Numbered from the stretch's first letter, positions 27,287-36,986 are shown. The stretch is 64,000 nt of DNA from Mucispirillum schaedleri ASF457 (GCF_000487995.2 NZ_CP097562.1:372001-436000), one strand, 5' to 3'. Notes: generated from the letters alone by a model not told the origin. Translations and numbers: made by a program.

Positions 27287-27311
27287 CTTATAGTGCTTTA
27301 AGCATTATAAG
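27287..27311 (+). terminator. Hairpin after gltA, possible transcript end
   Basis: CTTATAGTGC (27287-27296) pairs with GCATTATAAG (27302-27311) with one G-T pair, 15 nt past the gltA stop. There is no proper T-run, so it may rather stabilise the 3' end. Confidence 0.4.
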
Positions 27312-27319
27312 GATTTTCA

Positions 27320-27427
27320 GTATCTAAAAAATATATATTTTAAATATATTATTTGCTGCTGTAATAATAGATAATTTAGATTTTTTGCCTTTTAAAATCA
27401 GGCTTAAAACAAAATTCTTGTAAGTCC
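27320..27427 (-). repeat. Dispersed intergenic element, copy R3
   Basis: Minus-oriented copy: begins GGACTTACAAGAATTTTG, has AAGCCTGATTTTAAAAGGCA and ATTACAGCAGCAAATAATAT, and ends TTTTTAGATAC. It fills most of the gap between gltA and tadA. Confidence 0.7.
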
Positions 27428-27525
27428 ATAGTATCCCAACATTTAATACACTTATAAATATGGGAGCAGATATTAACTATGTTAATAATTTAGGAAAATA
27501 TATATTTATTATATATTTAAAAATC

Positions 27526-27987
27526 TTAAATTTTAGAATTTCTTAATTTTATAAAGAATTCTTTCATCATTTGGCTTATTTCTTCACTCATTAAGCCTGA
27601 AAAGTATTCTACTTTATGATTTAGTTTATTTATATCAAAAATATTTGTAATTGATGAAACACCGCCAAATTTTGACTCAAATACACCAAAATATACTTTA
27701 TCAATTCTTGCGTGTAAAATTGCTCCAGCACACATTATACATGGCTCTGCTGTAACATACATACAAGTTCCATTTAAACGCCAGTTATCTGTATTTCTGC
27801 ATGCTTCATATATTGCTTCTATTTCTGCATGGCTTAAAGGGTTTCTATTATTTTCTTTTTTATTATACCCCGCTCCTATAACTATATCATCTTTAACAAT
27901 AACTGCACCAACAGGCACTTCCATAATTTTTAATGCTTTCTGTGCTTCTAAAAATGCAAGCTGCATATATTTTAGATGATTATTCAT
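27526..27987 (-). CDS. tadA: tRNA-specific adenosine deaminase
   Basis: 153 aa. Makes inosine at the wobble position of tRNA-Arg(ACG). The zinc deaminase motif is complete: H53 and catalytic E55 in SHAEIEA, C83 and C86 in EPCIMCAG. It is the last gene of prmA-phosphatase-rsmE-tadA, overlapping rsmE by 8 nt. Confidence 0.94.
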   Translation of the reverse strand: MNNHLKYMQLAFLEAQKALKIMEVPVGAVIVKDDIVIGAGYNKKENNRNPLSHAEIEAIYEACRNTDNWRLNGTCMYVTAEPCIMCAGAILHARIDKVYFGVFESKFGGVSSITNIFDINKLNHKVEYFSGLMSEEISQMMKEFFIKLRNSKI

Positions 27988-28675
27988 TTATAGACAGCCT
28001 AACCAGTCCAGCAAAAAGCACTGCAGCAGTTTCTGCTTTTAAAATAGTGTTAATTGGAGTATGTGCTTTAAAACCTGCATTTATAAGGTATAAGTATTCT
28101 TTATCAGTAAAACCACCTTCTGGACCTATTATTATTGATATATTTTTAGAAGTAATTTTAGGGATAGATTTTTCACCAAGTCTTTCATGGAACAATATAT
28201 TTTCATCTGCTGCAGGCTTTATTCTTTCTAATTTTTGAACAGGATGAATTACTGCCACAGCTTCTCTTTCGCACTGTATTGCAGCTTCTTTTGCTATCTG
28301 AATATATCTTTCATAAGCTGATGATTTTAAAGAATCTAGACTTCTATTTGAAATAACAGGAATAATATCAGTTACTCCTAATTCTGAATATTTTTCTATA
28401 ATAAAATCCATATATTCCCGTTTAGCTATACACTGATATACTATAAACTTATAATCAGGAATACACACAGGTCTTTTTTTAAGTATTCTTACCTGAACAC
28501 CCTTTTTACCAGCAATATATATTTCACCTTCGGCTAAATATTCTTTTGTTAATACTTCTACAATATCGCCCTGCTCTGCCCGCAGAACAGTTTTTAACTT
28601 CCTTGACTGGTTTTCATCAAGCTCTATAACAGGTGTCAGCTCATAATCAAAATAAACTCGTCTTAATCGTCGCAT
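27980..28675 (-). CDS. rsmE: 16S rRNA m3U1498 methyltransferase
   Basis: 231 aa SPOUT-class methyltransferase. An N-terminal PUA-like domain (RRVYFDYELTP...) is followed by the knotted SAM-binding domain with IIIGPEGGFTDKEY and the C-terminal LKAETAAV region. Methylates N3 of U1498 in 16S rRNA. It overlaps the phosphatase gene by 13 nt. Confidence 0.94.
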   Translation of the reverse strand: MRRLRRVYFDYELTPVIELDENQSRKLKTVLRAEQGDIVEVLTKEYLAEGEIYIAGKKGVQVRILKKRPVCIPDYKFIVYQCIAKREYMDFIIEKYSELGVTDIIPVISNRSLDSLKSSAYERYIQIAKEAAIQCEREAVAVIHPVQKLERIKPAADENILFHERLGEKSIPKITSKNISIIIGPEGGFTDKEYLYLINAGFKAHTPINTILKAETAAVLFAGLVRLSINE

Positions 28676-29439
28676 TTAATTATCTCAAATGTATAGTTAC
28701 CATTTTCATCTATAATTATGGCTGTAAGTTTGCCATGATAACAACAGCCTGTATCTATATTAATACTTATCACTTCCCCTGCACTATCTTTATAAATTAA
28801 TGGATAAACATTATCTAGTTCTTCAGCAGTAGAGTTTTTATTAACTATTGCTTCATGACCATGTATAAGAATATAATCAAAATATTTAGATTTATAGTTT
28901 TTTGTTTTTGTATGCCACATATAAGGATAATGTCTGTTTTTTTCTTCTTTACTGCATTTTTCATACTGTTTGTGTGGCGGTGTATCAAAAAATGCAGGTC
29001 CAGCATGAGATAATAGAAACTTATATTTTTTTGTATGCTCTATATAATACTCTTGAAATCCATTAAAAAATTCCATATATGGCAGAAAATATGGGGTTAT
29101 TTCCCATTGTGTTTTTTTAGCAGCTTCTTCAATAGTAATACCCATAAAAGAAGCAACAGTGTTAAGCCCTACCCTTTCATGCCAGCAAAAATTTGGGTAT
29201 CTTTTTTCATTTTCTATAGAATTGATAAGCATATCTTCATGGTTGCCGCAAAGAAATGTCATCAAACATTCCCCCTGCCTGTCCATTAGAAACTCTACCA
29301 CTTCTTTAGAATAAAGTCCTCTATCTACAATATCTCCAAGAAAAACAATGCGATGGATTAAATATTTATCCATCAAAGTATAGTAAAGCTTTTTTAATGT
29401 TTTTATGCTGCCATGAACATCACCTATAACAGCTAACAT
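28663..29439 (-). CDS. Calcineurin-like serine/threonine phosphatase
   Basis: 258 aa metallophosphoesterase of the PPP type. Metal-binding motifs are GDVHGS (6-11), GDIVDRG (about 35-41) and GNHED (about 66-70), with later His in LLSHAGP and LIHGHEA. Either a protein phosphatase or a dinucleoside tetraphosphatase-like hydrolase; the sequence alone does not decide. It is embedded in an operon of translation-modifying enzymes, overlapping both neighbours. Confidence 0.88.
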   Translation of the reverse strand: MLAVIGDVHGSIKTLKKLYYTLMDKYLIHRIVFLGDIVDRGLYSKEVVEFLMDRQGECLMTFLCGNHEDMLINSIENEKRYPNFCWHERVGLNTVASFMGITIEEAAKKTQWEITPYFLPYMEFFNGFQEYYIEHTKKYKFLLSHAGPAFFDTPPHKQYEKCSKEEKNRHYPYMWHTKTKNYKSKYFDYILIHGHEAIVNKNSTAEELDNVYPLIYKDSAGEVISINIDTGCCYHGKLTAIIIDENGNYTFEIIKCDD

Positions 29440-30212
29440 TTTTTAAGCCTCACACCAGTCCATTCATTAATAGTTAGACGCTCATCTATTTGATAACCAA
29501 GACACAATTCATCTTTAATACTGTCAAATTCACTATCTAATATACCTGAATAAACAACATATTCAGAAGATAATCTATTAACATTATCTTTTATAGCAAG
29601 TAGAACACTTGATATAATATTTGCACATACAATATCGTAAGACTTATCTTTTATATCTGATATATTACCAGTCCATGCTTCAATATTTGGACAGTCATTA
29701 TTTTTAATATTTTCAAGACAATTATCTAATGACATTGGGTCTATATCAAATGCATCAATGTACTTTGCACCATTCATTGATGCAGAAATCGCTAATATTC
29801 CACTGCCTGTTCCAACATCAAGCATACTTTTCCCACTGCAGATTTTGCTTAAAAGTCTTGCTGCAATTTTTGTAGTAGGATGAGTTCCTGTGCCAAATGC
29901 AAGTGATGGATTAATATATAAAGTTTTTCTGTTATCTTCAAACTTTTTATCTTTTTCAAAAACAAAGAAAATATCACTGGTGAGATAATCTTCCTGAATA
30001 TATTCTTTCCATTTTTCCTGCCAGCCTGTTTCTTCAGTATCTTTTGCTTCAAAAGGGATACCAAGTTCATTTAATATATCAGAAATATCATCACTTGAAT
30101 ATATTAAATAAGTTTTCTGGTCTTTAAATTCTTCTTCTACAATTAAAGTCTCTGCTTCTTCAAATAAAATACGAAGGACATCAGGTAGTATTTGTAATCT
30201 ATATTCTATCAT
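29433..30212 (-). CDS. prmA: Ribosomal protein L11 methyltransferase
   Basis: 259 aa. An N-terminal substrate-recognition domain precedes a class I SAM fold with DVGTGSGILAISASMNGA and DIDPMSLDN. FGTGTHPTT before it is typical of PrmA. It methylates L11. First gene of the four-gene operon. Confidence 0.93.
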   Translation of the reverse strand: MIEYRLQILPDVLRILFEEAETLIVEEEFKDQKTYLIYSSDDISDILNELGIPFEAKDTEETGWQEKWKEYIQEDYLTSDIFFVFEKDKKFEDNRKTLYINPSLAFGTGTHPTTKIAARLLSKICSGKSMLDVGTGSGILAISASMNGAKYIDAFDIDPMSLDNCLENIKNNDCPNIEAWTGNISDIKDKSYDIVCANIISSVLLAIKDNVNRLSSEYVVYSGILDSEFDSIKDELCLGYQIDERLTINEWTGVRLKKC

Positions 30213-30288
30213 ACTTAATTATATTGCATATAAAAAAAAGTTGCAATATATTATTGAAATATAATATAAATCTTGTTATAGATACATT

Positions 30289-31053
30289 ATGAGACTATCA
30301 GTATATTGTGCAGAAAATTATAACATTTCAAGAAGACAGGCAAAAGAAGCTGTTAAAAACGGCTTAATTTCTATTAATAAAAGTATTATTAAAAAAGATA
30401 TAGAAATAGATGGCACAGAAAATATCACTGCTGATTTTACAATAAAACAGTTAAATTATAATTTATCTGATTATCTTTTATATCAAGATGATAATTATGT
30501 ATTTCTATATAAGCCACCTTTTCTTCATTCTGAAAGACTACATATAGATGATGATTTAACTATCAGTGATATTTATAAAAACTTTCCTGATTATAACTCA
30601 CTTTCGCGGCTTGACTATGAAGCAGATGGTATTATAGGCATGATAAATAAAAATATAAAAATAAATAATATATCTAAATCATATTATGCCTTTGTAAACG
30701 GAGAATTTCCAGAATATATAGAAATTGCAAAAAAAATAGATGCAGTAAATAAGAAAAAAGTCAAAGTATTAGATAATAACGATGATGGATTTCCTGCTGT
30801 TATGAAAAAAGTTAAGTTTAATGGGAAAATAAGCCTTATAGAAGTTACTCTTGAAAAAGCTGCAAGACATCAGGTAAGAGCATTTTCTGATTACTTAAAC
30901 CATTCTATAATAGGTGATAAAATATATAATGGTTTGCAATTTAAAAGGCTGTGCCTGCACTGCTTTAAATATACAATCAATGATAAAACTTTTTACTGTC
31001 ATCAAAAAACAGAATTGTTTCTTCATATGTATGATACTTTTGAATATAAATAG
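30289..31053 (+). CDS. RluA-type RNA pseudouridine synthase with S4 domain
   Basis: 254 aa. Residues 1-50 form an S4 RNA-binding domain (ISRRQAKEAVKNGLISINK). The pseudouridine synthase core has catalytic Asp in SRLDYEADGI, where most family members read RLDxxTSG; the Asp is kept while T and S differ. The later motif ARHQVRAF corresponds to the usual KxHQIRxH region. The target RNA is unknown. Divergent from prmA. Confidence 0.82.
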   Translation: MRLSVYCAENYNISRRQAKEAVKNGLISINKSIIKKDIEIDGTENITADFTIKQLNYNLSDYLLYQDDNYVFLYKPPFLHSERLHIDDDLTISDIYKNFPDYNSLSRLDYEADGIIGMINKNIKINNISKSYYAFVNGEFPEYIEIAKKIDAVNKKKVKVLDNNDDGFPAVMKKVKFNGKISLIEVTLEKAARHQVRAFSDYLNHSIIGDKIYNGLQFKRLCLHCFKYTINDKTFYCHQKTELFLHMYDTFEYK

Positions 31054-31064
31054 ATTTATACCTG

Positions 31065-31120
31065 TGGTTCTAAATAATATTTTTTATAATTTATTTTTTA
31101 AGATTATTTACTTTGAACCA
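31065..31120. terminator. Long inverted repeat between convergent genes
   Basis: TGGTTC-TAAATAAT (31065-31078) faces ATTATTTA-CTTT-GAACCA (31103-31120), forming a stem with one bulge between the pseudouridine synthase and the convergent HAD gene. T-runs are inside the loop rather than after the stem, so function as a shared terminator is only likely. Confidence 0.4.
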
Positions 31121-31141
31121 TAATAACAAATAAAATATTAA

Positions 31142-31768
31142 TTAATACAAATATTTTATAATATCTTTATGGTCATTAATAATTGGAGCACTATGTAAAT
31201 GATTTTTATATGACAGAAAAAATGCTCCACTCTGTTTTGCTGCCATATAATCTGTCATAGAATCCCCTAAAAATAACACATTCTTTGGCTCTATATTATA
31301 ATAACTGCATATTTTATAAACACCCTCAGGACTTGGTTTTGGGTTTTCTACATCTCTTGATGTAATAAGACATGAAAAATATTCTCTAATATTAAAATAA
31401 GTTAATAAATCAGATAAAGAATGGCCTCTGTTAGTATCAACAGCAATAAATATGCCCTTTTCTTTTAATAAATCAAGAGCTGCTGGCAGTGTTTCTTCTA
31501 ATATTATATCTTCAAATCCTGATTTATACTGCTCTGTTCTAATTATTTTATATATTCTGTCTTTTATTACATGACTGCCCTTTGATATAACATCTACAAT
31601 ACCATCTTCAGTATAGGAAAGTACTATTCGTTTAAATTTTTCATCAGACCAGTCTGGTATTTCTACCCCGCTTTTTTCTGCAAGCCATGAATAATATGAT
31701 ATTATTGCATTATCACTATTTACTATTACACCATCACAGTCATATATTACTGCTCTTATCTGTCTCAT
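31142..31768 (-). CDS. HAD-superfamily phosphatase (phosphoglycolate phosphatase-like)
   Basis: 208 aa from ATG 31768; the frame is open 19 codons further, but that part is A/T-rich and uncharacteristic. HAD motif I is IYDCDGVIVNS, motif II VDTNRG, motif III includes NPKPSPEG and motif IV LFLGDSMTDYMAA. The cap between motifs I and II is helical. It dephosphorylates a small metabolite; the substrate cannot be read from the sequence. Confidence 0.85.
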   Translation of the reverse strand: MRQIRAVIYDCDGVIVNSDNAIISYYSWLAEKSGVEIPDWSDEKFKRIVLSYTEDGIVDVISKGSHVIKDRIYKIIRTEQYKSGFEDIILEETLPAALDLLKEKGIFIAVDTNRGHSLSDLLTYFNIREYFSCLITSRDVENPKPSPEGVYKICSYYNIEPKNVLFLGDSMTDYMAAKQSGAFFLSYKNHLHSAPIINDHKDIIKYLY

Positions 31769-31846
31769 ATATTTTACACCAATTAAAATAATTGTAATAG
31801 TATATGCAATTTTATTTTTTTTCAATATTTTTATTAAATTATAATT

Positions 31847-31863
31847 TCGGCACGGTTTATGCT
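31847..31863 (+). promoter_or_regulatory. Sigma-54 promoter of the fliD operon
   Basis: The sequence TCGGCACGGTTTATGCT has GG at 31849-31850 and GC at 31861-31862 with exactly 10 bp between, the -24/-12 arrangement (consensus TGGCACG-N4-TTGC). It lies about 125 nt before fliD; a hairpin CATACTTT...AAAGTATG is in the leader. Sigma-54 control of late flagellar genes is common, and an NtrC-type activator is encoded in this window, though a flagellar FlrC-type activator is more likely. Confidence 0.7.
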
Positions 31864-31999
31864 AGTAAATGATTGGAAAAATGTTTCAAAAGCAATTTGG
31901 AAAAAATTTCCTATTATTGTAATTATTAAAATGATTAAAGTAATTCATACTTTTGACGAATAAATAACAAAGTATGAGTTCCTTTTATATGGAGGATAT

Positions 32000-34807
32000 A
32001 TGGAAGGCTTACGAGTAAGCGGCTTAATAAGTGGTATGGATACAGACAGTATTGTTGAAGCATATATGAATTCAGCAAAAGCTCCAATTGTTAAACTTAA
32101 CCAGCAGATAGATGAATTAACTTATGAAAAAACTACTTATAACAATTTTATCACTATGATAACAGATATTAAAAATTCTATGTTAAGTTTAAAAATGGAA
32201 TCTACTTTTAAAAGCAAAACAACTTCATCTTCTGTAGAGACTGTGGCTTCTGCTATTGCTTCAATCACTACTCCACCAGGAACATATACATTAAAAGTAG
32301 ACCAAGTCGCAGAGCCTGCTTATGCTACAAGTATATATACAAACAAAGTTTTATCACAAACAGGAGCAGGTATAAAAAGTTTTTCTCCATCATTCTCACC
32401 TTATGACCAGTTGGAAGGAACACATACAGTTAATGTGTATACAGGTTCAAACTATGGTTATAATGATAAATGGTTTGCAAAAGATACATTCAAAGGCAAT
32501 TTAAATGAAACTTATATGGTAACTCATACTGGTAAAGCGGATAAAACATTAGTAAATGGTAATGGTGAGCTAAATCAAGATATTAAAGGCGATTTTACTT
32601 TTGTATATAACTATAATGGTGAGCAAAAAAACTTTACCATAAGTATGGATTATAAAGCTGGCACTTCACTAAATAAACTTGCTTCTGATTTAGATTTGGA
32701 AATAAATGCAAAACTTGATGCACTTCATGGTAACAATTCTCAGCAGACTATGAAAGTAACACTTAATTTAGATGATAATGGATTTAATTTCTCCTTTTAT
32801 GATGTAGATACACAGAATGAAATAGAAGTTTTAGGTTTTGTAGATGCTGCAGATACTGGTGACCCAAATGACCCAGGTTATGTGCCAACCTCTACTTCTA
32901 AATTAATTGATGCTTTAGGGCTTAATACCAGATATAAACCACAATCTACTAAAGAAATTACAAATATAATGGTATCAACTTCCTCAGAAAAACTTGGCAC
33001 AAAATTAAATTCAGCTGATCAAGGCGGTTTTTTTGCACCGGGTAAAATAGAATTTGAAGATGGAAAAGGTCCAACTAAAGGAACTTTTAAAATTTATCAA
33101 GATGCATCTGCTGTATGCAGACCAGAAACATATACAACATTTTATGGTGATATATTTGATAAAATAGCAAATGCAAACCCTGCAATAGATAGAGATGAAA
33201 TAGATAAATGGCTTGATACTAAGATAGGCTCTAAAACAACTGCTGGCAATACCTTTTTTGATGATGGCACAGTATTTAAAGATTTAAATGGTGTATTTTA
33301 TATAAACGGAACAAAAATAGAAATTGAAGATTATACAAAATATACTCCAAATGAATTAATGGCAAAAATAAACGGCTCTGGTGCCGGTGTTACTATGACT
33401 TATGATTATGAAAAAAATATTTTTCAAATCAGTAATAACAAAGGCGGTGCTGTTGAATTAACAATGGGTAATGATACTGACACTTCAAGTTTTTTTAGTG
33501 TATTTAAAGTAGGCATAAATAGTGGTGCTACTTATGTCAGGGGGCAGAATAAAGGCACACTTGATACTTCTGCAGTAATTTCAAAACTAGACCCTTCTTT
33601 TACATATCCTATAAAAAGTGGGACATTTACTATTAATGGGGTATCCATTTATGTAGATACTAGTAAGGACTCTATTAATGAAGTAATTAGTAAAGTAAAT
33701 AAATCTGGTGCTGGTGTTACTATGACTTACGACTCTACAACAGATAAATTTTCTTTAACTAGTACAAATGGAGAGAGAATAAAAGTTGGCGGTCCTAATG
33801 ATACATCTTCATTTCTACTTTCAACTGGATTACTTTATATGCAAACTCAAGAAACTACTATCGGCACAGAAGGTAAAGATGCTGTATTTACAATGAATGG
33901 TGTTAAATATACAAGGGAAAATAATGAAGTTAATGATGTAGTGCCAGGAATGTCTTTTACAATTAATACAACAGGCACAACTGTTTTTAATGTAAAAATA
34001 GATACTGATAAAGCAGTAACTGCATTAGCTGAATTTGCTGCAAAATATAATAAATTAATAAATGCATTAAACCCAACAGAAATTTCTTATAAAGATGAAT
34101 TAAGGGAGAAATACAGTGAGCCTTTAACTGATGAAAAAAAAGAATCTATGAGTGAAGATGAAATAAAAAAATATCAAGAAAATTATGAAAAAATACAATA
34201 TTATGACCTAGTAACAAGAAGTTCTGAATTGAGAACATTAAAAACCAATATAAGAGCTAATTTAACAAAAACCATTAATTCTGATAACAGCAAATTTAAA
34301 TCTATAACTCAAGTTGGCATTAATATTGCAGGAAGCAGCACACGAGATACTACAATTACAAAACTAGGGCTTTTGTTTGATGTTTCAACTGACCAAGAAA
34401 AATTAGCAGAATATATAAAAGAACAAAGTGACTTTGTATCAATTTTATCAGAAAATCCTGATGATGTGTTTTACTTTTTTACTGACAGTGAAACAGTTTA
34501 TGAAAAGGATGAAAAAGGTAAAGAAACAAGTAAAATTGTAAGTGTTGGATGGGCTAGAGTTTACAGTGATTATTTAGATAAAACAGTCAATTCAACTTCT
34601 GCATTATATAAAAAAACTGCTACAAATGGAACTATTGAATCAGAAATATCACTACTAAAAAACCAAATAGAATCACAGACAACACGAGTTGAAATGTATC
34701 TTGAAAGATTATATTCTCAATTTGCAGCAATGGAAGAAAGAATATCTACATTACAGCAAAGTGCAAGCTATTTAACAAATTTAAGCACTAATAATGCTTC
34801 AAAATAA
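32000..34807 (+). CDS. fliD: Flagellar filament cap protein FliD
   Basis: 935 aa, about twice the usual 450-660. The N-terminal FliD_N motif is clear (RVSGLISGMDTDSIVEAYM); the C-terminal FliD_C region ends in a heptad coiled coil (SEISLLKNQIESQTTRVEM...). The middle carries at least two related units, at about residues 435-500 and 545-610, both containing SGAGVTMTYD after an ING/DTSKD-like beta segment; these are flagellin-IN-like repeats that enlarge the surface-exposed part. It caps the growing filament. Strong GGAGG start and a sigma-54 promoter upstream. Confidence 0.93.
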   Translation: MEGLRVSGLISGMDTDSIVEAYMNSAKAPIVKLNQQIDELTYEKTTYNNFITMITDIKNSMLSLKMESTFKSKTTSSSVETVASAIASITTPPGTYTLKVDQVAEPAYATSIYTNKVLSQTGAGIKSFSPSFSPYDQLEGTHTVNVYTGSNYGYNDKWFAKDTFKGNLNETYMVTHTGKADKTLVNGNGELNQDIKGDFTFVYNYNGEQKNFTISMDYKAGTSLNKLASDLDLEINAKLDALHGNNSQQTMKVTLNLDDNGFNFSFYDVDTQNEIEVLGFVDAADTGDPNDPGYVPTSTSKLIDALGLNTRYKPQSTKEITNIMVSTSSEKLGTKLNSADQGGFFAPGKIEFEDGKGPTKGTFKIYQDASAVCRPETYTTFYGDIFDKIANANPAIDRDEIDKWLDTKIGSKTTAGNTFFDDGTVFKDLNGVFYINGTKIEIEDYTKYTPNELMAKINGSGAGVTMTYDYEKNIFQISNNKGGAVELTMGNDTDTSSFFSVFKVGINSGATYVRGQNKGTLDTSAVISKLDPSFTYPIKSGTFTINGVSIYVDTSKDSINEVISKVNKSGAGVTMTYDSTTDKFSLTSTNGERIKVGGPNDTSSFLLSTGLLYMQTQETTIGTEGKDAVFTMNGVKYTRENNEVNDVVPGMSFTINTTGTTVFNVKIDTDKAVTALAEFAAKYNKLINALNPTEISYKDELREKYSEPLTDEKKESMSEDEIKKYQENYEKIQYYDLVTRSSELRTLKTNIRANLTKTINSDNSKFKSITQVGINIAGSSTRDTTITKLGLLFDVSTDQEKLAEYIKEQSDFVSILSENPDDVFYFFTDSETVYEKDEKGKETSKIVSVGWARVYSDYLDKTVNSTSALYKKTATNGTIESEISLLKNQIESQTTRVEMYLERLYSQFAAMEERISTLQQSASYLTNLSTNNASK

Positions 34808-34825
34808 ATAAAATAGAGGATTAGT

Positions 34826-35254
34826 ATGCAGACAGCCTACCAAAATTACAAAAAACAAGAAGTTGAAGGAGCTACGAAAGGAAAAATTGTAGTTCTGCTT
34901 TTTGAAGGAACCATTAAATTTTTACGAAAAGCATCTAAAGCTATTGATGAAGACAATATTCAAGAAGCACATAATAATATTGTAAAAGCAGAAAATATTT
35001 TATATGAATTAATGTCTACTTTAAATATGGATGCTGGAGAAATCGCTGATAATCTTATGCGTCTTTATGATTTTATGATTTGGCAGCTTATTGAAGCAAA
35101 CAGAGATAAAGATAAAAATAAAGTAGAATCTGTTATTGAGCTTTTACTGCCGCTTTGTGACGCATGGAAACAAATCGTAGAAAAAGATAATATTGCTGTT
35201 GTAAAAACTCCAGTTAATAGAGAGCAGGCTAAATCTATTAATTTTGCAGGGTAA
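34826..35254 (+). CDS. fliS: Flagellin export chaperone FliS
   Basis: 142 aa four-helix protein. It starts MQTAYQNYKKQEVEGATKGK and has the typical LLFEGTIKFLRKA segment and LMRLYDFMIWQLIEAN. It binds the flagellin C-terminus before export. It starts 18 nt after fliD, the usual order. Confidence 0.93.
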   Translation: MQTAYQNYKKQEVEGATKGKIVVLLFEGTIKFLRKASKAIDEDNIQEAHNNIVKAENILYELMSTLNMDAGEIADNLMRLYDFMIWQLIEANRDKDKNKVESVIELLLPLCDAWKQIVEKDNIAVVKTPVNREQAKSINFAG

Positions 35255-35308
35255 TTTTTTTATAGACATATTTAAAATAAAAATATATGCTTATTTATAA
35301 GGAAGAAT

Positions 35309-35638
35309 ATGAGTGCATTTGATATTATGCTGCAGCAGTGTGAAACTCAGGCAGAGAAACTATGCTTTATAAAAATTGATGATAATTATACTAATGAAAT
35401 TGATATTTTTAATAATTATTTCAGCCAGTTAAAACAGATTATAGAACATGATAAATCTTGTCAGGCAGAAAAAAAAGTTAGTAAATTATCAAAATTATTA
35501 AAAGATTTTATAAAGCGTATTGAAAACGAACAGGCTGCAACAAAAGAAAAAATTAATAATCTTAATAAAAATAGAAGTATGGTATGCTATGGTGCTGTAA
35601 AATATCAATTTGCTCATAGAATAAATAGGAGATTTTAA
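35309..35638 (+). CDS. Small helical protein in the flagellar operon (possible FliT-like)
   Basis: 109 aa, no firm family. Predicted all helical with Lys/Glu-rich heptads (KVSKLSKLLKDFIKRIENEQAATKEK), two Cys in the first 30 residues, and the size of FliT-type export chaperones. Its position right after fliS fits a FliT-like role, but no signature residue confirms it. AAGGAAG upstream of the ATG. Confidence 0.55.
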   Translation: MSAFDIMLQQCETQAEKLCFIKIDDNYTNEIDIFNNYFSQLKQIIEHDKSCQAEKKVSKLSKLLKDFIKRIENEQAATKEKINNLNKNRSMVCYGAVKYQFAHRINRRF

Positions 35639-35647
35639 TATTTAAAT

Positions 35648-35938
35648 ATGGCAAAAGAATTATACAAAATAACTATTATAGATGAAGATAAAGAGCATAC
35701 TACTCTTTATGCTACAAATGTTACTCAGGCAGATTTTTTAGGCTTTATTGAGATTTCAGGAATAGAATTTCCAAACCAGTCAGATATTATTCTTACACCA
35801 GGAGAAGATAAAGCTCACACTCTTTTTAAAGATACAAAGCGTATAATTATCTCTGGTAATTATATTATCCGTATAGAAGAATTAAAAGAAGATAAGAAAG
35901 CACAAATCATCAATATTTTTGATTCGGTTAAAAATTAA
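35648..35938 (+). CDS. DUF1820-like protein in the flagellar operon
   Basis: 96 aa. The pattern YKITI...TLYATNVTQADFLGF then GFIEI, ILTPGEDK, F.DTKR and YIIRIEELK closely follows the DUF1820 family (small cytoplasmic beta-rich proteins of unknown function). It sits 9 nt after the FliT-like gene and 1 nt before the LptF/G gene, so it links the flagellar and envelope genes in one transcript. Confidence 0.65.
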   Translation: MAKELYKITIIDEDKEHTTLYATNVTQADFLGFIEISGIEFPNQSDIILTPGEDKAHTLFKDTKRIIISGNYIIRIEELKEDKKAQIINIFDSVKN

Positions 35939-35939
35939 A

Positions 35940-36986
35940 ATGAATTTAGTCCAAAAATATATAATCAAAGAGATTATACCTTTTTTTTTGATAGGCAATC
36001 TTTTCTTTATGTTTTTGCTGCTTATGGAAAGAATGGTAACTCTTGCAGACCTTTTCTTTTCTAAAAATGTTCCTTTATTTTTACTTATAGAAACAATAAT
36101 ATATTTACTGCCTTCCATATTCTATATGACTATCCCTATTGCAGGACTTCTTGCCACACTGATAGCTTTCAGTAGACTATCAGCAGATTCTGAACTAATA
36201 GCAATGAAAGCAATAGGAGCGAGCAATAAAACATTAATTAAACCGCTTATTTTTATTGGCATATTTGCAGGTCTTATTAATCTTGCAATGGGTTTATATT
36301 TTGTGGAAAAAGGCTCTACATTAGCATACAATAATTTAAATAAAATAGTTGAAAATATATCTATTAAAGACTTAAAAGCAAATGAAATATATGAACAGAT
36401 TCCAGGTATTTTACTGTTTGTAAAAAATAAAATAAGTGATACTGCTTTTGATGATATGATAATGATACAAACAAAAGAAAAACTTATTATTAATGCTGCT
36501 CATGCAAAAATAACACCTACTGATAATAGAAGTATGGAAATGCTATTTTATAATGGAACTTTTACAATGGAAGATAAGCAGGGAAAATTGTCAACTGTTG
36601 GGTTTGAAAATATGTCTATAAATCTGCCACTTAATATTAATATTGCAAAAGCAGTAAATTCTCCAATGACTATGAGCATAGGTCAGCTTATTGAAAACAG
36701 TGATAACCCAAAAGCACAGTTTGAGCTTCATAAAAGGTTTTCTACTCCACTTTCAGCTATTGTCATGATACTTTTTGGATTTTCTCTCGGTGTATTTTTA
36801 TCAAGAAGTGGTAAATCATTTGGTATTCTAATTTCCATAGGACTTGCATTCTTATATAATGCTTTAATGCTTTATTTTGAAAACAGTGCTGGCTCAATTC
36901 CAATAAATCCTGCTCTTTCTGCATGGATACCATTATTTATTTTTATTCTTTTACTTATATACTCTTTAAAACGCTCTTTTAAATAA
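35940..36986 (+). CDS. LptF/LptG-family LPS export permease
   Basis: 348 aa from ATG 35940; a TTG at 35919 would overlap the preceding gene. YjgP/YjgQ fold: membrane helices near 10-35, 45-75 and 90-120, a periplasmic beta domain (about 125-250, starting AYNNLNKIVENISIKDL), then three C-terminal helices. The N-terminal motif LVQKYIIKEIIPFF is typical. It forms the LptB2FG exporter that lifts LPS from the inner membrane, so the cell has an LPS-type outer membrane. F or G cannot be distinguished safely. Confidence 0.85.
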   Translation: MNLVQKYIIKEIIPFFLIGNLFFMFLLLMERMVTLADLFFSKNVPLFLLIETIIYLLPSIFYMTIPIAGLLATLIAFSRLSADSELIAMKAIGASNKTLIKPLIFIGIFAGLINLAMGLYFVEKGSTLAYNNLNKIVENISIKDLKANEIYEQIPGILLFVKNKISDTAFDDMIMIQTKEKLIINAAHAKITPTDNRSMEMLFYNGTFTMEDKQGKLSTVGFENMSINLPLNINIAKAVNSPMTMSIGQLIENSDNPKAQFELHKRFSTPLSAIVMILFGFSLGVFLSRSGKSFGILISIGLAFLYNALMLYFENSAGSIPINPALSAWIPLFIFILLLIYSLKRSFK

